Assembly: GCA_021234155.1 (NCBI GenBank)
Contig: JAJEKV010000060.1
Coordinates: 312,001-376,000 of the forward strand
Direction of reading: 5' to 3'
Source: Isoetes taiwanensis
Taxonomy: Eukaryota; Streptophyta; Lycopodiopsida; Isoetales; Isoetaceae
DNA length: 64,000 bases
Shown piece after piece: positions 20,090 through 31,576 of the stretch. Position 1 is the first letter of the stretch, and each line of letters opens with the position of its first letter. A program made the translations under genes and the position numbers. Under the pieces are notes generated by a model. The model saw only the letters and a program-made list of their open reading frames with translations. It was not told the DNA's origin and did no database searches.

Positions 20090-22884
20090 CTAAGTGTTCA
20101 GACATCTTAGTTGGAGCTCTAGGCCTTGAAAAACTTGCACATCCAATTCAGCCATTGCAAATTGGTCAATTCCCCTGTGAAAGTCAGCATATATGTTGGA
20201 CATAAGAACGTATCCTGGAGCAAAATGAGGTTCTAAATGGATTACTTCTTCAAAGCAACGCCTGGCTAATGCTACATTGCCATGCATTCTGCAGGCATTC
20301 AGAAGAGATACCCAGCTTGAAAGATTAGAATGCTTGATTGCATGAAGTAGATCTTCTGCTTCTTGGAGACATCCTTCATGACCCAGAAGATCTATCATGC
20401 AACTATAGTGATCAATTTCTGGTGTCATGCCATAGCATTCGTCCATATGCTTGAGATACCAACGGCCTTCATCTACAAAGCCTGTACGACTGCAGGCAAT
20501 TATAATACCAAGGAATGTGACTTTATTTGGAGTGACTTGCTGCTCTTGCATTTTTTGAAAACAGTCTATAGCAAGAAGACCTTCACCTCTTTGTGCATAT
20601 GCTACAATCATTGCACCCCAGGATACTACATTCCGACTTTGCAGGCTGTTAAAAATTCTATATGAGTCCTCCAAACTACCACATTTTGCATACATATAGA
20701 CAATTGTGTTCCCTATAATAATATCTGTCTCAAACCCAAAATTTAAAATCTGGTCATGAATGAGCCGTCCCTGCTCTATGGATCCTGCATTACCACATAC
20801 TTTCAATATGCTTGGAAATGTGAGTTGGTCTGGAATAATTCCCTCCTTATGCATCAGGTCAAAGCAATGTAGGGTGGGTATGCAGTCATCATCCTGAGCA
20901 TACCCCGCAATCATTGCATTCCATGATACGACATTCCTATCCGCCAACTTATGAAAGATTTGATGCGCCTCCTCCAGACTACCACACTTTGCATACATGT
21001 CAACCATGGTACTTCCTAAAACAACGTCTAATTCAATACGATCTCTTAAGACCTGGCAATGAACAAGCCTGCCTTGCTCTAGAGTACCTGCAGTCCCACA
21101 TGCTCTTAGGATGCTAAGAAACATTACTTTGTCTGGTTTTAGTCTCTCCTCTTGCAACTCTGAGAAAACTTCAAGGGCAAGAAGGCTTTGGCCACAATCT
21201 ACACAACCTGTGATCATTGCACCCCAGGACATTAAGTTTCTGTTTGGCAATTTGTTAAAGATCCTCAATGATTCCTCCAGGCTACTGCACTTTGCATACA
21301 TGTCAACAAAAATAATCCCAATAGAATCATCCAAAACAAGACCATGGGTTAAAAATTGTCCATGAATCAGCCGTCCCTGCTCTATATCTCCTTGGCTGCT
21401 ACAGACTTTCAAGACGTTAGTAAAGGTCACTTTGTCAGGTTTTACGCCCTCAACCACCATCTTTTCAAAAGTTTCAAAGGCGACATTGTCTTTGCCATGC
21501 TGTGCATATCCTGAGATCATTGCACCCCATGATATCACATCCGGTCTTTGCAAATTACTAAACACTTTATGTGATTCAGCCATGCTACCACATTTGGCAT
21601 ACATATCAACAAGGGTATTCCCCACAATGCCATCTGACTGAAACCGATGTTTCAAGATCAGCTCATGAACGAGCCTGCCCTCCTCAATGGCCTTTATACT
21701 AGCACATGCTTTCAAAATGCTTGGAAACATAAGGTTGTCAGGTTTTGTACCCTGTTCCTGCATCTTCTGAAAGCAGTTGAGAGCTAAATGTCCTTCCCCA
21801 TGCTGTGCATATCCTGCAATCATTGCATCCCAGGACACAATGTCATGATTTTGCAATTGATCAAAAACCTTGCGGGCTTCTTTCAGACAACCACATTTCC
21901 CATACATGTCAACAAGTGTACTTCCTACAGCAAGATCAGTATCTAGATGAAGTTTTGAGATATTTGCATGTATGAGTTTCCCCTGATCTATGGCTCCTAT
22001 GCTGCTACAGGCTTTAAGAATGCTGTTGAAGGCTACTTTGTCTGGTAGTACTCTTTCCATAACCATCTCCTGGTAACACTCAAGTGCAAAATGGCCTTTG
22101 TTATGTTGGACATAAGCTGTAAGCATTGCACCCCAAGACACTACATCTCGGTCCGGCAAAGCATAAAAGACCTTGCACGACTCCTCCAAGCTGCCACATT
22201 TGGCATACATGTTAACAAGGGTATTTCCCACTACAACATCCAACTGCAACTCTCGTTCAATAATTTGATCATGAATATGTCTTCCATGTTTAAGAGCACA
22301 AGTTGATGCACAAGCTTTAAGAACAGCAAGATAGGAATACTTGTCGCCATCTACTCCTGATTGTTGCATTTGGCTCTGCAACTGAATGCCTACCATTTCT
22401 TGTCCTACATTGGCATGAGTTGAGATGATTCCAGTCCATGTGTATATACTAATTCTTGAAATCATGTTGAACGCCCGATTTGCATCATCCACACACCCAA
22501 AAAATGCAAACAAACGAATAAGATGATTGCCCAAAACTTCAACCGATTCAATTCCAGATTGGATCATAAGAAACTGTACCCGCCTGCCACACTCCAAGTC
22601 CTTCATTTTACCAGATTTCTGCAGAAGGCAATATGCATTGTCTCTAGAGAGGGGAATACCTTGCTGCTCCATGATCTCAACTGATTCATGTGATCGTTCC
22701 TCCTTGACTAGTGCATTCAGATTATCCCAAGCCCTGCCAAATACATAATGTCAAGACAAACATAAACAAACCCTTTTCATCAAGTGAAGCAACGAGCTGA
22801 TTACCTCGTAGAGAGAAAATGATAGCCCTGACAAGCGAATGGCTTTGCATTGCATCTGCTGAGCGAAACGAATCGTGAGATCAT
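20090..22884 (-). CDS. PLS-class pentatricopeptide repeat protein, probably organellar, C-terminus truncated
   Basis: Proposed model: exon 1 is 22884-22805 and exon 2 is 22733-20090, with a 71-bp intron (donor GAG|GTAATC, acceptor TTGGCAG). This gives 907 residues. Exon 1 adds an N-terminus rich in Arg, Ser, Phe and Cys with no acidic residue, which suits a mitochondrial or plastid targeting peptide. The body is a chain of about 35-residue PPR motifs of the P-L-S type (many copies of NTLVDMYAKCGSLEE and VVSWGAMIAGYAQ). An E1-like segment follows (SWVSLLNACRMHGNVALA, then YVLMSNIYAD). The usual E2/E+/DYW part is missing: after SNIYAD the protein ends in 33 unrelated residues. Such proteins bind organelle RNA for C-to-U editing or processing. 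Without a DYW domain it would need a partner deaminase. Confidence 0.9.
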
Positions 22885-23554
22885 GTATGTGCCATTTAGG
22901 ATATGTCTAATTCCATAAAATATGTCCGGAGTGAGCCAACGCCGCTGTGCCAATTCTATTCTATTGTAGGACCGCGGCTTCTATACAATCTACAATCTTC
23001 TAAGTAGATTCATTATCAATTAAAACTTCTTGTTTTGTGTATTTGATATGGTAGAGAGGATCATGCATGAACCCACAAAGAAATCTAACCGTAGTTCTGT
23101 GCATTCCATCTGTGGTTTCCACAGGGAACCATGTTGCTGAACCTTGGTGATCAGCCCATCTCGTATTCCATCCATCAACTCAAAGCGTTTGCAATTGATA
23201 CATGCCCTAGTCTAGAGATTTCCACATTTAGTGAGAGAGTGGGTTTTAACATCTTATGGCATGGTTGTGGTTTTGCCTTTTGGCATATTCCTATATTCTA
23301 TTTATATTCTAAACAAAGTGTTGCGCATGAAGAGTAACGTTTCTACAAGAAATTGGCATACAAAAGATTCTATTTGTTCGCAACTGAAAAATACATGAAG
23401 ATATGCCCAAAAGGAAAACACTCCACTGCCCAGAGGTGTCTCCTAAAATTAAGGAACAAAACCCATCAATACCTAACCCTAACAACTGAAGCTAACAAAA
23501 TAAGACAAGTGATAATTGCCATTTCTTGTTAGCGTGGAATCATATCAAACCCAA
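22885..23554. other. PPR promoter side and possible copia LTR remnant
   Basis: No gene is supported. The part near 22885-23050 should hold the PPR promoter and leader. The part nearer 23500 may be the decayed 3' LTR of the copia fragment on the right. Confidence 0.3.
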
Positions 23555-24009
23555 TACTCCCCCTCAAGAATGACTCTTGTCATCTGTTTGCAACATACCT
23601 GAATAACTCAAATGCTCAAGATAAAACTATCTTACCTGCTCTCTTGTCATCTTTCTGCTCTATGAACTCAAGTGCTTTCCATTCCGCTCCCATACAAACA
23701 TTCATTGTGTCTTTTCTTTCCAAGAGGCTTTGAAAAAACATCAGTTGTCATGTATTGAGTACCAAGATGTTTGATGACTACTTTTCCTTCGGCCACCTTC
23801 TCCCCGGTATTGAATTTCAATATGCTTTGCGTTAGAAAAGTTGCATGAACTTTTGACCGAGTTTACGGCTGCTTGATTGTCATTCAATATGACAATAGGT
23901 GTTCTTTGCTCTCTTCCAATGTTTTTCAGCTCTTTTGTATCTGCACAAATGCTATACATTTGGATTCACAAGTGCTCAAAGCTATAGCTTTTTGCTTTCT
24001 ACTTGCCCA

Positions 24010-24890
24010 CCTCTCACTACTCTCCATTGCAGCCTAAAACAGAAGCCCGTTTGAGACTCTTGATGAATGCCTTGGCTTGCATGATCAGCCCTTCAAGGCA
24101 AATGCAAGTGTCAGTTCTCCAGTTGCGCCTCCAAGCTCCAATCCAGTTGAAGCCTCTCCAAGCTCTAGTTCAATTGAAGCCCCTCCGAGTTCAGCTCCAA
24201 TTGCACCTACATTGCATCCCCTTCAATACTTGGAACATGTGATGACGATGAACGCAGAGCGTAGGGCCATTTTGAATCTGGGCTCTGAGGCCCTTGAATA
24301 ACCAGGAGGCTGGTCGTATTATGATCACTTTGATAATGTTGTTCATGCACTGATCGAAAGTGAAGCTCGCAACCGCCAACTTGAATCTCAAAACTAGGAG
24401 CTTTGTTTCCTAGTAGCCAGCCTCTATGCCCGCTTGCCTCAACATGAACTACTACCGGAGGCGGCATACAACGCAATGCCTCCAGTGGCAATGGATATGG
24501 AGCCGGCAGCAGTTGAGTTGGAGCCTGGGACTTTTGCTGGGGTCCTACCTGAAGAATTCACTCAGGCCTGGAATGGAAATAGGAGCATCAGCAGCCTTAG
24601 CTAGTCAGTAGACCGGGCTTGACTCAGTCTGGGATTTTGTATGTTTGGTCTATCCAAATCATAATTGTAAAATTTTGTCAATCAATACAACAAATTTTGT
24701 CTACTTCTATCTTTCTCCAATATAATACTTATTACATACCTTTTTTAATCGGGTTCTTGGCCATGCAACAAAAGTTCCAACACTTTCGCTAATTGTATCT
24801 CCACCGGGGTGTCTGCGAGGTAAAGCTTCATCCATAGCGCAGCAGTTAATCACTGTAACCCGGACATACTTGTCCCCGAGCTCCCCAAAC
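24010..24890 (+). mobile_element. Insertion into the copia fragment carrying two convergent gene remnants
   Basis: On the plus strand a Pro/Ser-rich frame (about 24077-24604, with two in-frame stops) ends in an acidic tail. On the minus strand an exon of a transposon-associated gene comes in from the right. The two converge at about 24610-24740. The exact ends and any target duplication were not found. Confidence 0.45.
24567..24756 (+). repeat. 190-bp direct repeat, copy 1
   Basis: It matches 25171-25359 with few differences. It spans the end of the plus-strand remnant and the intron start of the minus-strand exon. The two copies are about 600 bp apart and bracket the copia junction. Confidence 0.85.
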
Positions 24891-24892
24891 AA
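24740..24892 (-). pseudogene. Exon of a plant transposon-associated protein (GTFVAWP motif, DUF8039-like)
   Basis: The frame reads YVRVTVINCCAMDEALPRRH, then SVGTFVAWPRTRLKK, and ends at a donor GTATGT. It closely parallels the plus-strand exon at 44270-44527, including the intron position after RLKK. The VGTFVAWP type of motif is known from transposon-associated plant proteins of the Ptta/En/Spm-related group. This is recollection of the family rather than a search. Confidence 0.5.
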
Positions 24893-25170
24893 GGATTGCT
24901 TTCAGATACCGAAGAATATGTTTAACAGTTTACCAATGACTGGCTTCTGGCCGCTTCATGTATTGGCTAACAATGATGACACTTGCAGCAATATCTGGGT
25001 GACTACACAATGTAAAATGCATCAGAGATCCTACGATATTTCTGTAGGAAATACCCACCTCATTTTTGTCATCGTGAAAGACTAGGGCAATGGACAAAGA
25101 ATGAGACATAGCATGGGTACTTACCATGTGTGAATCCGACATGTTGCACCTTTAGAGTAAAGACTCAATC

Positions 25171-25359
25171 CCTGGAATGGAAATGGGAGCATCAGCAGCC
25201 CGGCTAGTCAGTAGACTGGGCTTGACTCAGTCTGGGATTTTGTATGTCTGGTTTATCCAGATCATAATTGTAAAATTTTGTCAATCAATACAACAACTTT
25301 TGTCTACTTCTATCTTTCTCCAATATAATACTTATTACATACCTTTTTTAATCGGGTTC
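25171..25359 (+). repeat. 190-bp direct repeat, copy 2
   Basis: Second copy of the segment at 24567-24756, in the same orientation. It lies outside the copia fragment, so part of the inserted element was duplicated or re-inserted. Confidence 0.85.
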
Positions 25360-26500
25360 ATTCTGGAAAAACCTAGACCACAGAAAAATGTGTGAATAGT
25401 CTTATAATTTGCCTTTAGATTCGTGTGATCGGCAAAAAAAGATATTAAGTTTTTCATTAAGGCTGAAGTTAATAAACCAAGCCCAGTGCAGTGCTGTGGG
25501 GCTAAAGTTGGACGCCTATCAATGAACCCACATTGTAACCAATGGATTCTCTCTCTATCTTATCTCTATATTCTCTCTTCATCAAGCCCAGCATTGTTAA
25601 GCTAATGTTGGGAACTTGTGAATGAAACACAGGCTATGCATAGCATACACAATATAAAGCCAACCAAGCATGTATTAGAATTTTGGACTTGTACAACTTG
25701 TAAATTGTGGTGGTGCTTGAGAAGGGCAGCCATGCTAGACTATGAGAGGTTTATTGGGCGCTATCAATATTGAGATGCTTCAATGTTTACAAGAAAAATG
25801 GTGAAACTACTTTCGATGAAGGTATAGAACTATGTTTATCAATTTTCTAAGATATAGTTATAGAATTTAAGATGAAAATAGAGAAAAGGCAAACATGCTT
25901 AGAAAATTATTTTAACATGGTGATTAAATTGTTTATCTTCACTCCAATTGCAATGTCTATAGAAATGGTTCATATCATGTCTAAATTCAGCTCTATTTTA
26001 ACATGCAGCCTATGCACCCTTTCAAGGAGGGGATCTAGATAATATGATTGATAAGCATAACAGCCATACACATATTGCCTCTTTACATTATAAAACTACC
26101 TGCCTATTTGCCATGTCAATTCATTTCTATCTCATTTCCTAAAGAGGAGCATGTTTTCCAAATTAAATGAAAATGTGACATACAAACACTCAATTAGGTG
26201 AGAACTGCACCCAAAGTCGTGCTTTCTACATTACACAATCTCTGGTAATTTTAGAAGAAGCAAAACAATTAAGTGTTCCTAGTTGTTGATCTCCTAACAT
26301 GAAACTAATTGGGTACTGGAATTTATAGCCCTTACAACAAAGGGCTAAACAAAGACCACGGAGTCTCTATTAAATATATGATAGCTTGCATACTGAGCTT
26401 AGTTTATAATACATTAGTTTATGATAAAATGAGTCATTTCATCGATTCCTTCAATATTTACCATCTCTAGCTCAATTGGCAACACATAACCCTAAAACCG
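25360..26500. other. AT-rich gene-free stretch
   Basis: I see no coding frame, RNA gene or clear repeat here. Confidence 0.4.
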
Positions 26501-26806
26501 TTGGTTAAGGGGCGGGTGCCTAAGTTAACCCCGAGATATGTTGGACCTTTAAAGATTGTTAAAAGGTTGGGTACCACAACATATGAGTTGGCATTACCAC
26601 AGGATATTGGGATCCATCCTGTATTTCATATTTGCCAGCTTAAGCGAGCTATACTAGATGCGGACAATGTTGTTAGTCCTGAGAGTATACTGCTGGTGTT
26701 AAACTCCATTGTAACACGCGAACAAATTCTAGATACTTGTGTTCGGCAGTTGTGCAATAGAGATATTCGTGAATATCTAGCCTTGTGGTTTATACATACT
26801 GTCTAG
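26501..26806 (+). pseudogene. Orphan gypsy integrase C-terminus
   Basis: KLTPRYVGPLKIVKRLG and HPVFHICQLK match the GPY module of gypsy integrases. ILDTCVRQLCNRDIREYLALW resembles the start of a chromodomain, which then breaks off at a stop. No other pol parts flank it, so this is an isolated fragment from a family different from the element at 3917-10619. Confidence 0.8.
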
Positions 26807-27231
26807 GGATGAAAAAGCACAAACAAACATCACTGAATTCAAAATGGAACTATAATATTCTAAAATGCCATAATTCATCAGATTCTAAGCATAAATTTTT
26901 CGTTGGATGCTACACCTTGCAACTAAACAGACCCACGGTTTAGGACTATTTTGATAGATACTAATGGGAAAGACATATAAAGTTATTTAAGAAATTTTTT
27001 GCCACAATAGAGGGGCCCGATCAGCGCCATATCCTGCATATGCCAGATTAACCTGTGCAATGAAAGCCAAGCAAAAGATTCCAAAAGCTCTTAGATGCAG
27101 TAAGAAGCATAAGAATTAGAAAAAAAAGCAGAGAATTAGCAACGATGAAATAAAGACACTTGATATTTCCAACCGTAGGATGAATTGTATTTGTCTTTGT
27201 CTTTGTACATCATCTCTACCTCCATATGTCT

Positions 27232-28174
27232 CATAGTTACCTGGAACGGGAACGGAACAGGAACGCAGACCTAAAATTTGGAACGGGAACGGGAACGGAT
27301 CGGAACGGGAACGGCCAACATTCGTATTTTTAAAATTTAGGCGTTCCCTTTGCCTCATGATCATTGTAGAACCCTTAGAATTTAAAAAGGGATACATGAA
27401 GACTACTTTGTGGATAAAAACATGCAACCCACTCCATAAATGCTTCATTTTTTATAAAACATTATATTAAAGATGTGAAAACATAGTATTACATTTATAT
27501 TTCCAAAACAATAGAAATATAAAGCAATAAGACATAAGATTCATAGATCAGTTTCATTCAACAGCATATATATTATATAAGTTTCATAGATAACTTCCAA
27601 CGAGATTGTTCACTCATCCTGCAAAAGAAGAAAACATATTCTAAGTTCATATAAAAATAAGTATAAGAACTATCATCAAGCAACTACAATTTAGTAGAAT
27701 AAATATAATTGTTACCTTCATTTTGCTCTTCCACAACTTGTTCATCGAAGTCTTCAGTCTCTTCTTCCTCGGCTGCCTCCTCATGAGTTTGATTTTGATC
27801 GTCCTCTTTGATCTTTGATCATCCTCTTCTTTTAATCTTGTACAATGCAAAGCCTGCAAAAATGAATCTTGAAATCTTGAAACATTTAAGGTTGGGCGCA
27901 GATGGAAGTTTCATTCATTTTCATTTTCTGCTGCAAATACAGTCATCTTTGTATTTGGCCAATAGAATTTAATGTGCACATATCAATAAGGTACTGACAG
28001 ACAGAACTAACCAATAGGCAATAAACAATATCTAGAAATTTAGAATACTTACAAGTTTCTAATCAATCTGGTGATGAACAGGTGAGCAGCAGTAAGCACG
28101 AAATTTGTCTGAGAAAACAAGTCGTTTTGACCAATAAAGGAGTTCGGTTCGGAACGGCGTTCCCGGTAACTATG
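27232..28174. mobile_element. Short non-autonomous hAT element with 8-bp target duplication
   Basis: The left end begins CATAGTTACCTGGAACG and the right end, reversed, begins CATAGTTACCGGGAACG. Both are flanked by ATATGTCT (27224-27231 and 28175-28182). An 8-bp duplication with CA-starting inverted ends is the hAT signature. The left end continues into GGAACG repeats. Inside, a minus-strand stretch near 27720-27830 is acidic in one frame and ends at a possible donor, perhaps an exon left from a transposase. At 943 bp it cannot encode a full transposase. Confidence 0.85.
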
Positions 28175-28182
28175 ATATGTCT

Positions 28183-30382
28183 GCCACTAATGTTATAGAC
28201 GACCAAAGAAATGAAATGAATCAAGATTCTAGCATCGATCCAAGTTTGCTTGCTTGTTCCTAAATTTATGGAAAATTTGGAAAAAGAACAAAACTGCATT
28301 TTGCTTGTTCCTAAATCTATGAGGAAAAGAGAAAAAAAAAAAGCAAAACTGCATTTATGTCTCATCTTGTCAACATAACAAAAAGTTTGAATCCTTTGTT
28401 AAAATTTAGAATGGAGGACAGAAATTTAAGGCAGCCTTACCGGTCCCAAAAATGCATGTCCAGCCTTTGTTTGACATTTGTTTGTTGGCCCAAAGCTATG
28501 CCAAAGAGTTATAAGGGAATAGAAAGCAAGTAATGTTAGCTTTTTCGCTGTTATGCCCCATATAATGATTTGAGGTTACTATTTTTCTTTCACCAACGGA
28601 TCTTAATAAGCCTTGATTTAGCAACATGTATTTTAAAGATAGAGGAAACGAGTTTTGAACATGCAAACAAATTGGCTAAGAAATATATCTTTGCAAGAAG
28701 AATGCTCATAGTGGTAGTTCTTGCTATAGTTATAGGAAATGGTAGTACTATTGCAACATTAGGTGTGTGGCCTTTTCTCTTACTCACGAAAGAGAGTCAA
28801 AAGGTTCTTCCATCTCTAACATTCTGTTTGTGCATCAAATTTCAGGATTTGTTTATCCACGAGGGATAAATATTTCTTGACTGTTTCTCTGTACAAATGC
28901 TTTAGGTATCTAAGATATGTTCCTTTTGTTATTGCAGCATTTTGTTAGTGGATGCTTCATTAAATAAATTTTAAAGGCCCTTTCACCAGCATTCTCACAT
29001 CTACAGTAAGTATTTCATGTCGTGGTTTCATTTCGCAAAAACATTTCAGTTCCTCTGCATTCGTCCATTTCTCTGCTGGATTTGACCTCCAACTTGCCTT
29101 TTACTTTGATGCTTTCCATTTACTACTCCGTAAGCAAGAAATAAACCGATTGAGAAGTTTATATTCTTTAGCATGCTTAGATAACATACTATGTAAGTCG
29201 TTGCACACCCTTTTCACCTTCTTGCAAGCATATAGCTCTATGCAGCAAGCAAATGTGCAGCTAGAAGTTTTAACACCCATCTGTCTATTGCTGCAAAAAT
29301 TTCATATATATGTGTTCACTATTCTTATATTATGCCGCCTATTTGCATCATGTCTCTTTTGTCTCCAATCAAATGCAACAAATATGCAGCATATGTTTCT
29401 TTAATGGTTCCAAAATTTGTAAACGCATATGATTCTTTAATGGTTTCAGAATTAGATGCCTGTATATGGAAGGCAAGAAAGCCTCTAATGAAGAAAACAT
29501 GTTAACAATTTAGAATGGGTTCATCAGCAAAATTATATTGTGGTTATTATGGTTGGAGAATTGAGTTTATTGTATTAAAGCTTCTCCTGACAGGGAGCAC
29601 TTTAGACAGTTTAGCATGGTCTATTTACGGATTTCATGTTTCTTTAACCAAAGATGGAAGTGCAAATAGACATTCTATAGATATCTGATGCTACATTGTT
29701 AATGCAAATTAAACGAAAGGAGTAAGTTACTCAATAAGGACATCCTTGAGATTATATTTGATATAATGGTTGTGCATTTGCAAAAAGGTGGGAGAAGTAA
29801 AATATTGCCGGAAAACCATTTTCAGATGCTAAAAGTCACACCCTGAAAAGGGCACACCGGCATGAAAGAGAATGGGCAAAAACTTTTTAAGTAAATAGAC
29901 TAGTAAACGTGTGCCCGGCATTGCCGGGCTAATGTTCTGACATGTGTTTTTACTCAGCCTTCAACATCCATATGTGCAACTTCGACATATCGCATGTTGA
30001 TATTGGCAACAATGGACATTATTTGCTTTTGTCATTATTTTTGTTATTGAAATTGTCAATGATTGTATCATCAATGTATTAACTTTGAGTTTATAAATTT
30101 TAGTAGAGAAAGCAATGCTTTATAAGGGATGTAGGGGGTTTAGGCATTGAAACTATACTCCTGCTATGGCTACAATTGCTGGTAGTCTTGATTGTTGAAT
30201 AAATTCTCTGCCCGAATCCTTTATGCGTTCTTATAAAAGCTTCCAGCACTAAGTTAAGCATGTTCCTTCTTTTGTATCCCTCACCATGTTGTTACAGCTT
30301 TATTCATGCACAGATTGTAGCTCGTAAGAAGACCAGTGTATCCAGTAAGAAGACTAGTGTATTGTATTGGTGTGTCGTTGTA
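28183..30382. other. Gene-free intergenic stretch
   Basis: Only short frames without family signals are present. No supported feature. Confidence 0.4.
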
Positions 30383-30717
30383 TAGGTGAGCCGTCAGCAT
30401 TAGATTGGAACTGGGGTTCAATTCCCTAGGCTCGTCTCATCTTTGAATGCTGGTGATGTGTTTGAGTTATGCCATAGCGTAGATTATATATTCATATATG
30501 CCACTGTATTATATGGGTATAAGTGTGCCTAAATACTGTCTTAACCCATGGTGTCTGGTCAAGGAGCGACCCTTTAAAAGCGGGTCAGTTTGGCCCTAGA
30601 AAGACCTCACATAGGTGACCGGGATGTATGTAGAGGGAATATCCTGAGAATTGTGCCACGATCAGAGGGTCCATAAAAAATAAATAGTTTAGCCATAAAT
30701 ACGGTTTCATACATGGC
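30383..30717 (+). repeat. Dispersed repeat, copy 2 (related to 19233-19575)
   Basis: It carries a GGTTCAATTCCCTAGGC block resembling the internal B box of tRNA promoters, and an A-rich end. In this copy about 1.1 kb separates it from the INCENP terminal exons, against under 100 bp in the other copy. Confidence 0.65.
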
Positions 30718-31212
30718 TGTTTTTGGGAGACTTTTTTTCCGCTTTGAAGGAGTTCACAGCTAGGTTTCACCAGTGCATGCTTCTCTCATAAAACTTTAGA
30801 ATCTTTCTCATACGAATTGAACCATCTTCTATAATTGTGTCCCAAAAATAACATTACAATAGAGTTTATACAAGGAATTCAACCATGACGACAGGACGGA
30901 CAATCATATCCCTTTCGTCTTCAATGAGAAATTTTGAAAAACAGTAACGGCATGGGCCACAATGTGGCCTGAAAGTACAGAATAAGCCTGTGATATATTT
31001 GGTGACTTCCACAACTGCTGGCAAACAAGTGTAGCAACACAGCTGAAGAAAAATAAATCATGCCTTGTTCCTGAGCCATAGACCATGTAACGCACATCTT
31101 TGTGCCTGCATCTTTCTTGTCGGCAGCATCACGCTCATCCAGAGAAAATTTAGATTAAACTCATATATAAAGTTTTCCTTTAGGCCCATTCTTTCTCTTA
31201 AGTTAAAATCCC

Positions 31213-31432
31213 CAATTTAATAATGACAGGAGACGATCCACATCAGTTGATGTTGGGGGGCTTCATCAATTGAGCCTGAGGAAAACCCATATAAAATCTT
31301 CACATGCATAACCATGGCAAATTCTGGAATCCTCAATTTAACAATGACACAGTAGACCAGCCACATCAGTTGATGCTGGGGTGCTTCATCAATTGAGCCT
31401 GAGGAAGCCGATTTTAATTTTCACATGCATAA
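31213..31432 (+). repeat. Tandem duplication, unit about 121 bp, two copies
   Basis: Units start at 31213 and 31334. Both contain CACATCAGTTGATG and TTCATCAATTGAGCCTGAGG and end with TTCACATGCATAACCAT. It lies downstream of the INCENP stop codon. Confidence 0.85.
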
Positions 31433-31576
31433 CCATCTGTTGCTCATGTCTATAGCTTTCCATGAAGGTTACATCTGAAAACTATCTATACATTCCATAA
31501 TAATTTACAATACGACTTAGCTGAGCCAGTATTAGGAAACAAGCACCAAGGTACATTGCAAAAATTGGTTACTACA

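Larger units (their letters stand above)
23555..25142 (-). mobile_element. copia fragment, split by an insertion
   Basis: Minus-strand pieces read in order: RT/RNase H connection (25142-24930: IVGSLMHFT, HPDIAASV, then HILRYLK to about 24890), then RNase H (about 24010-23741: WASRKQ, ALSTCESK, LNDNQAAVN). A purine tract GAGGGGGAGTATTGGG follows near 23560, which is typical just before a copia 3' LTR. The gap at about 24010-24890 is an insertion of unrelated sequence. All frames are broken. Confidence 0.75.
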
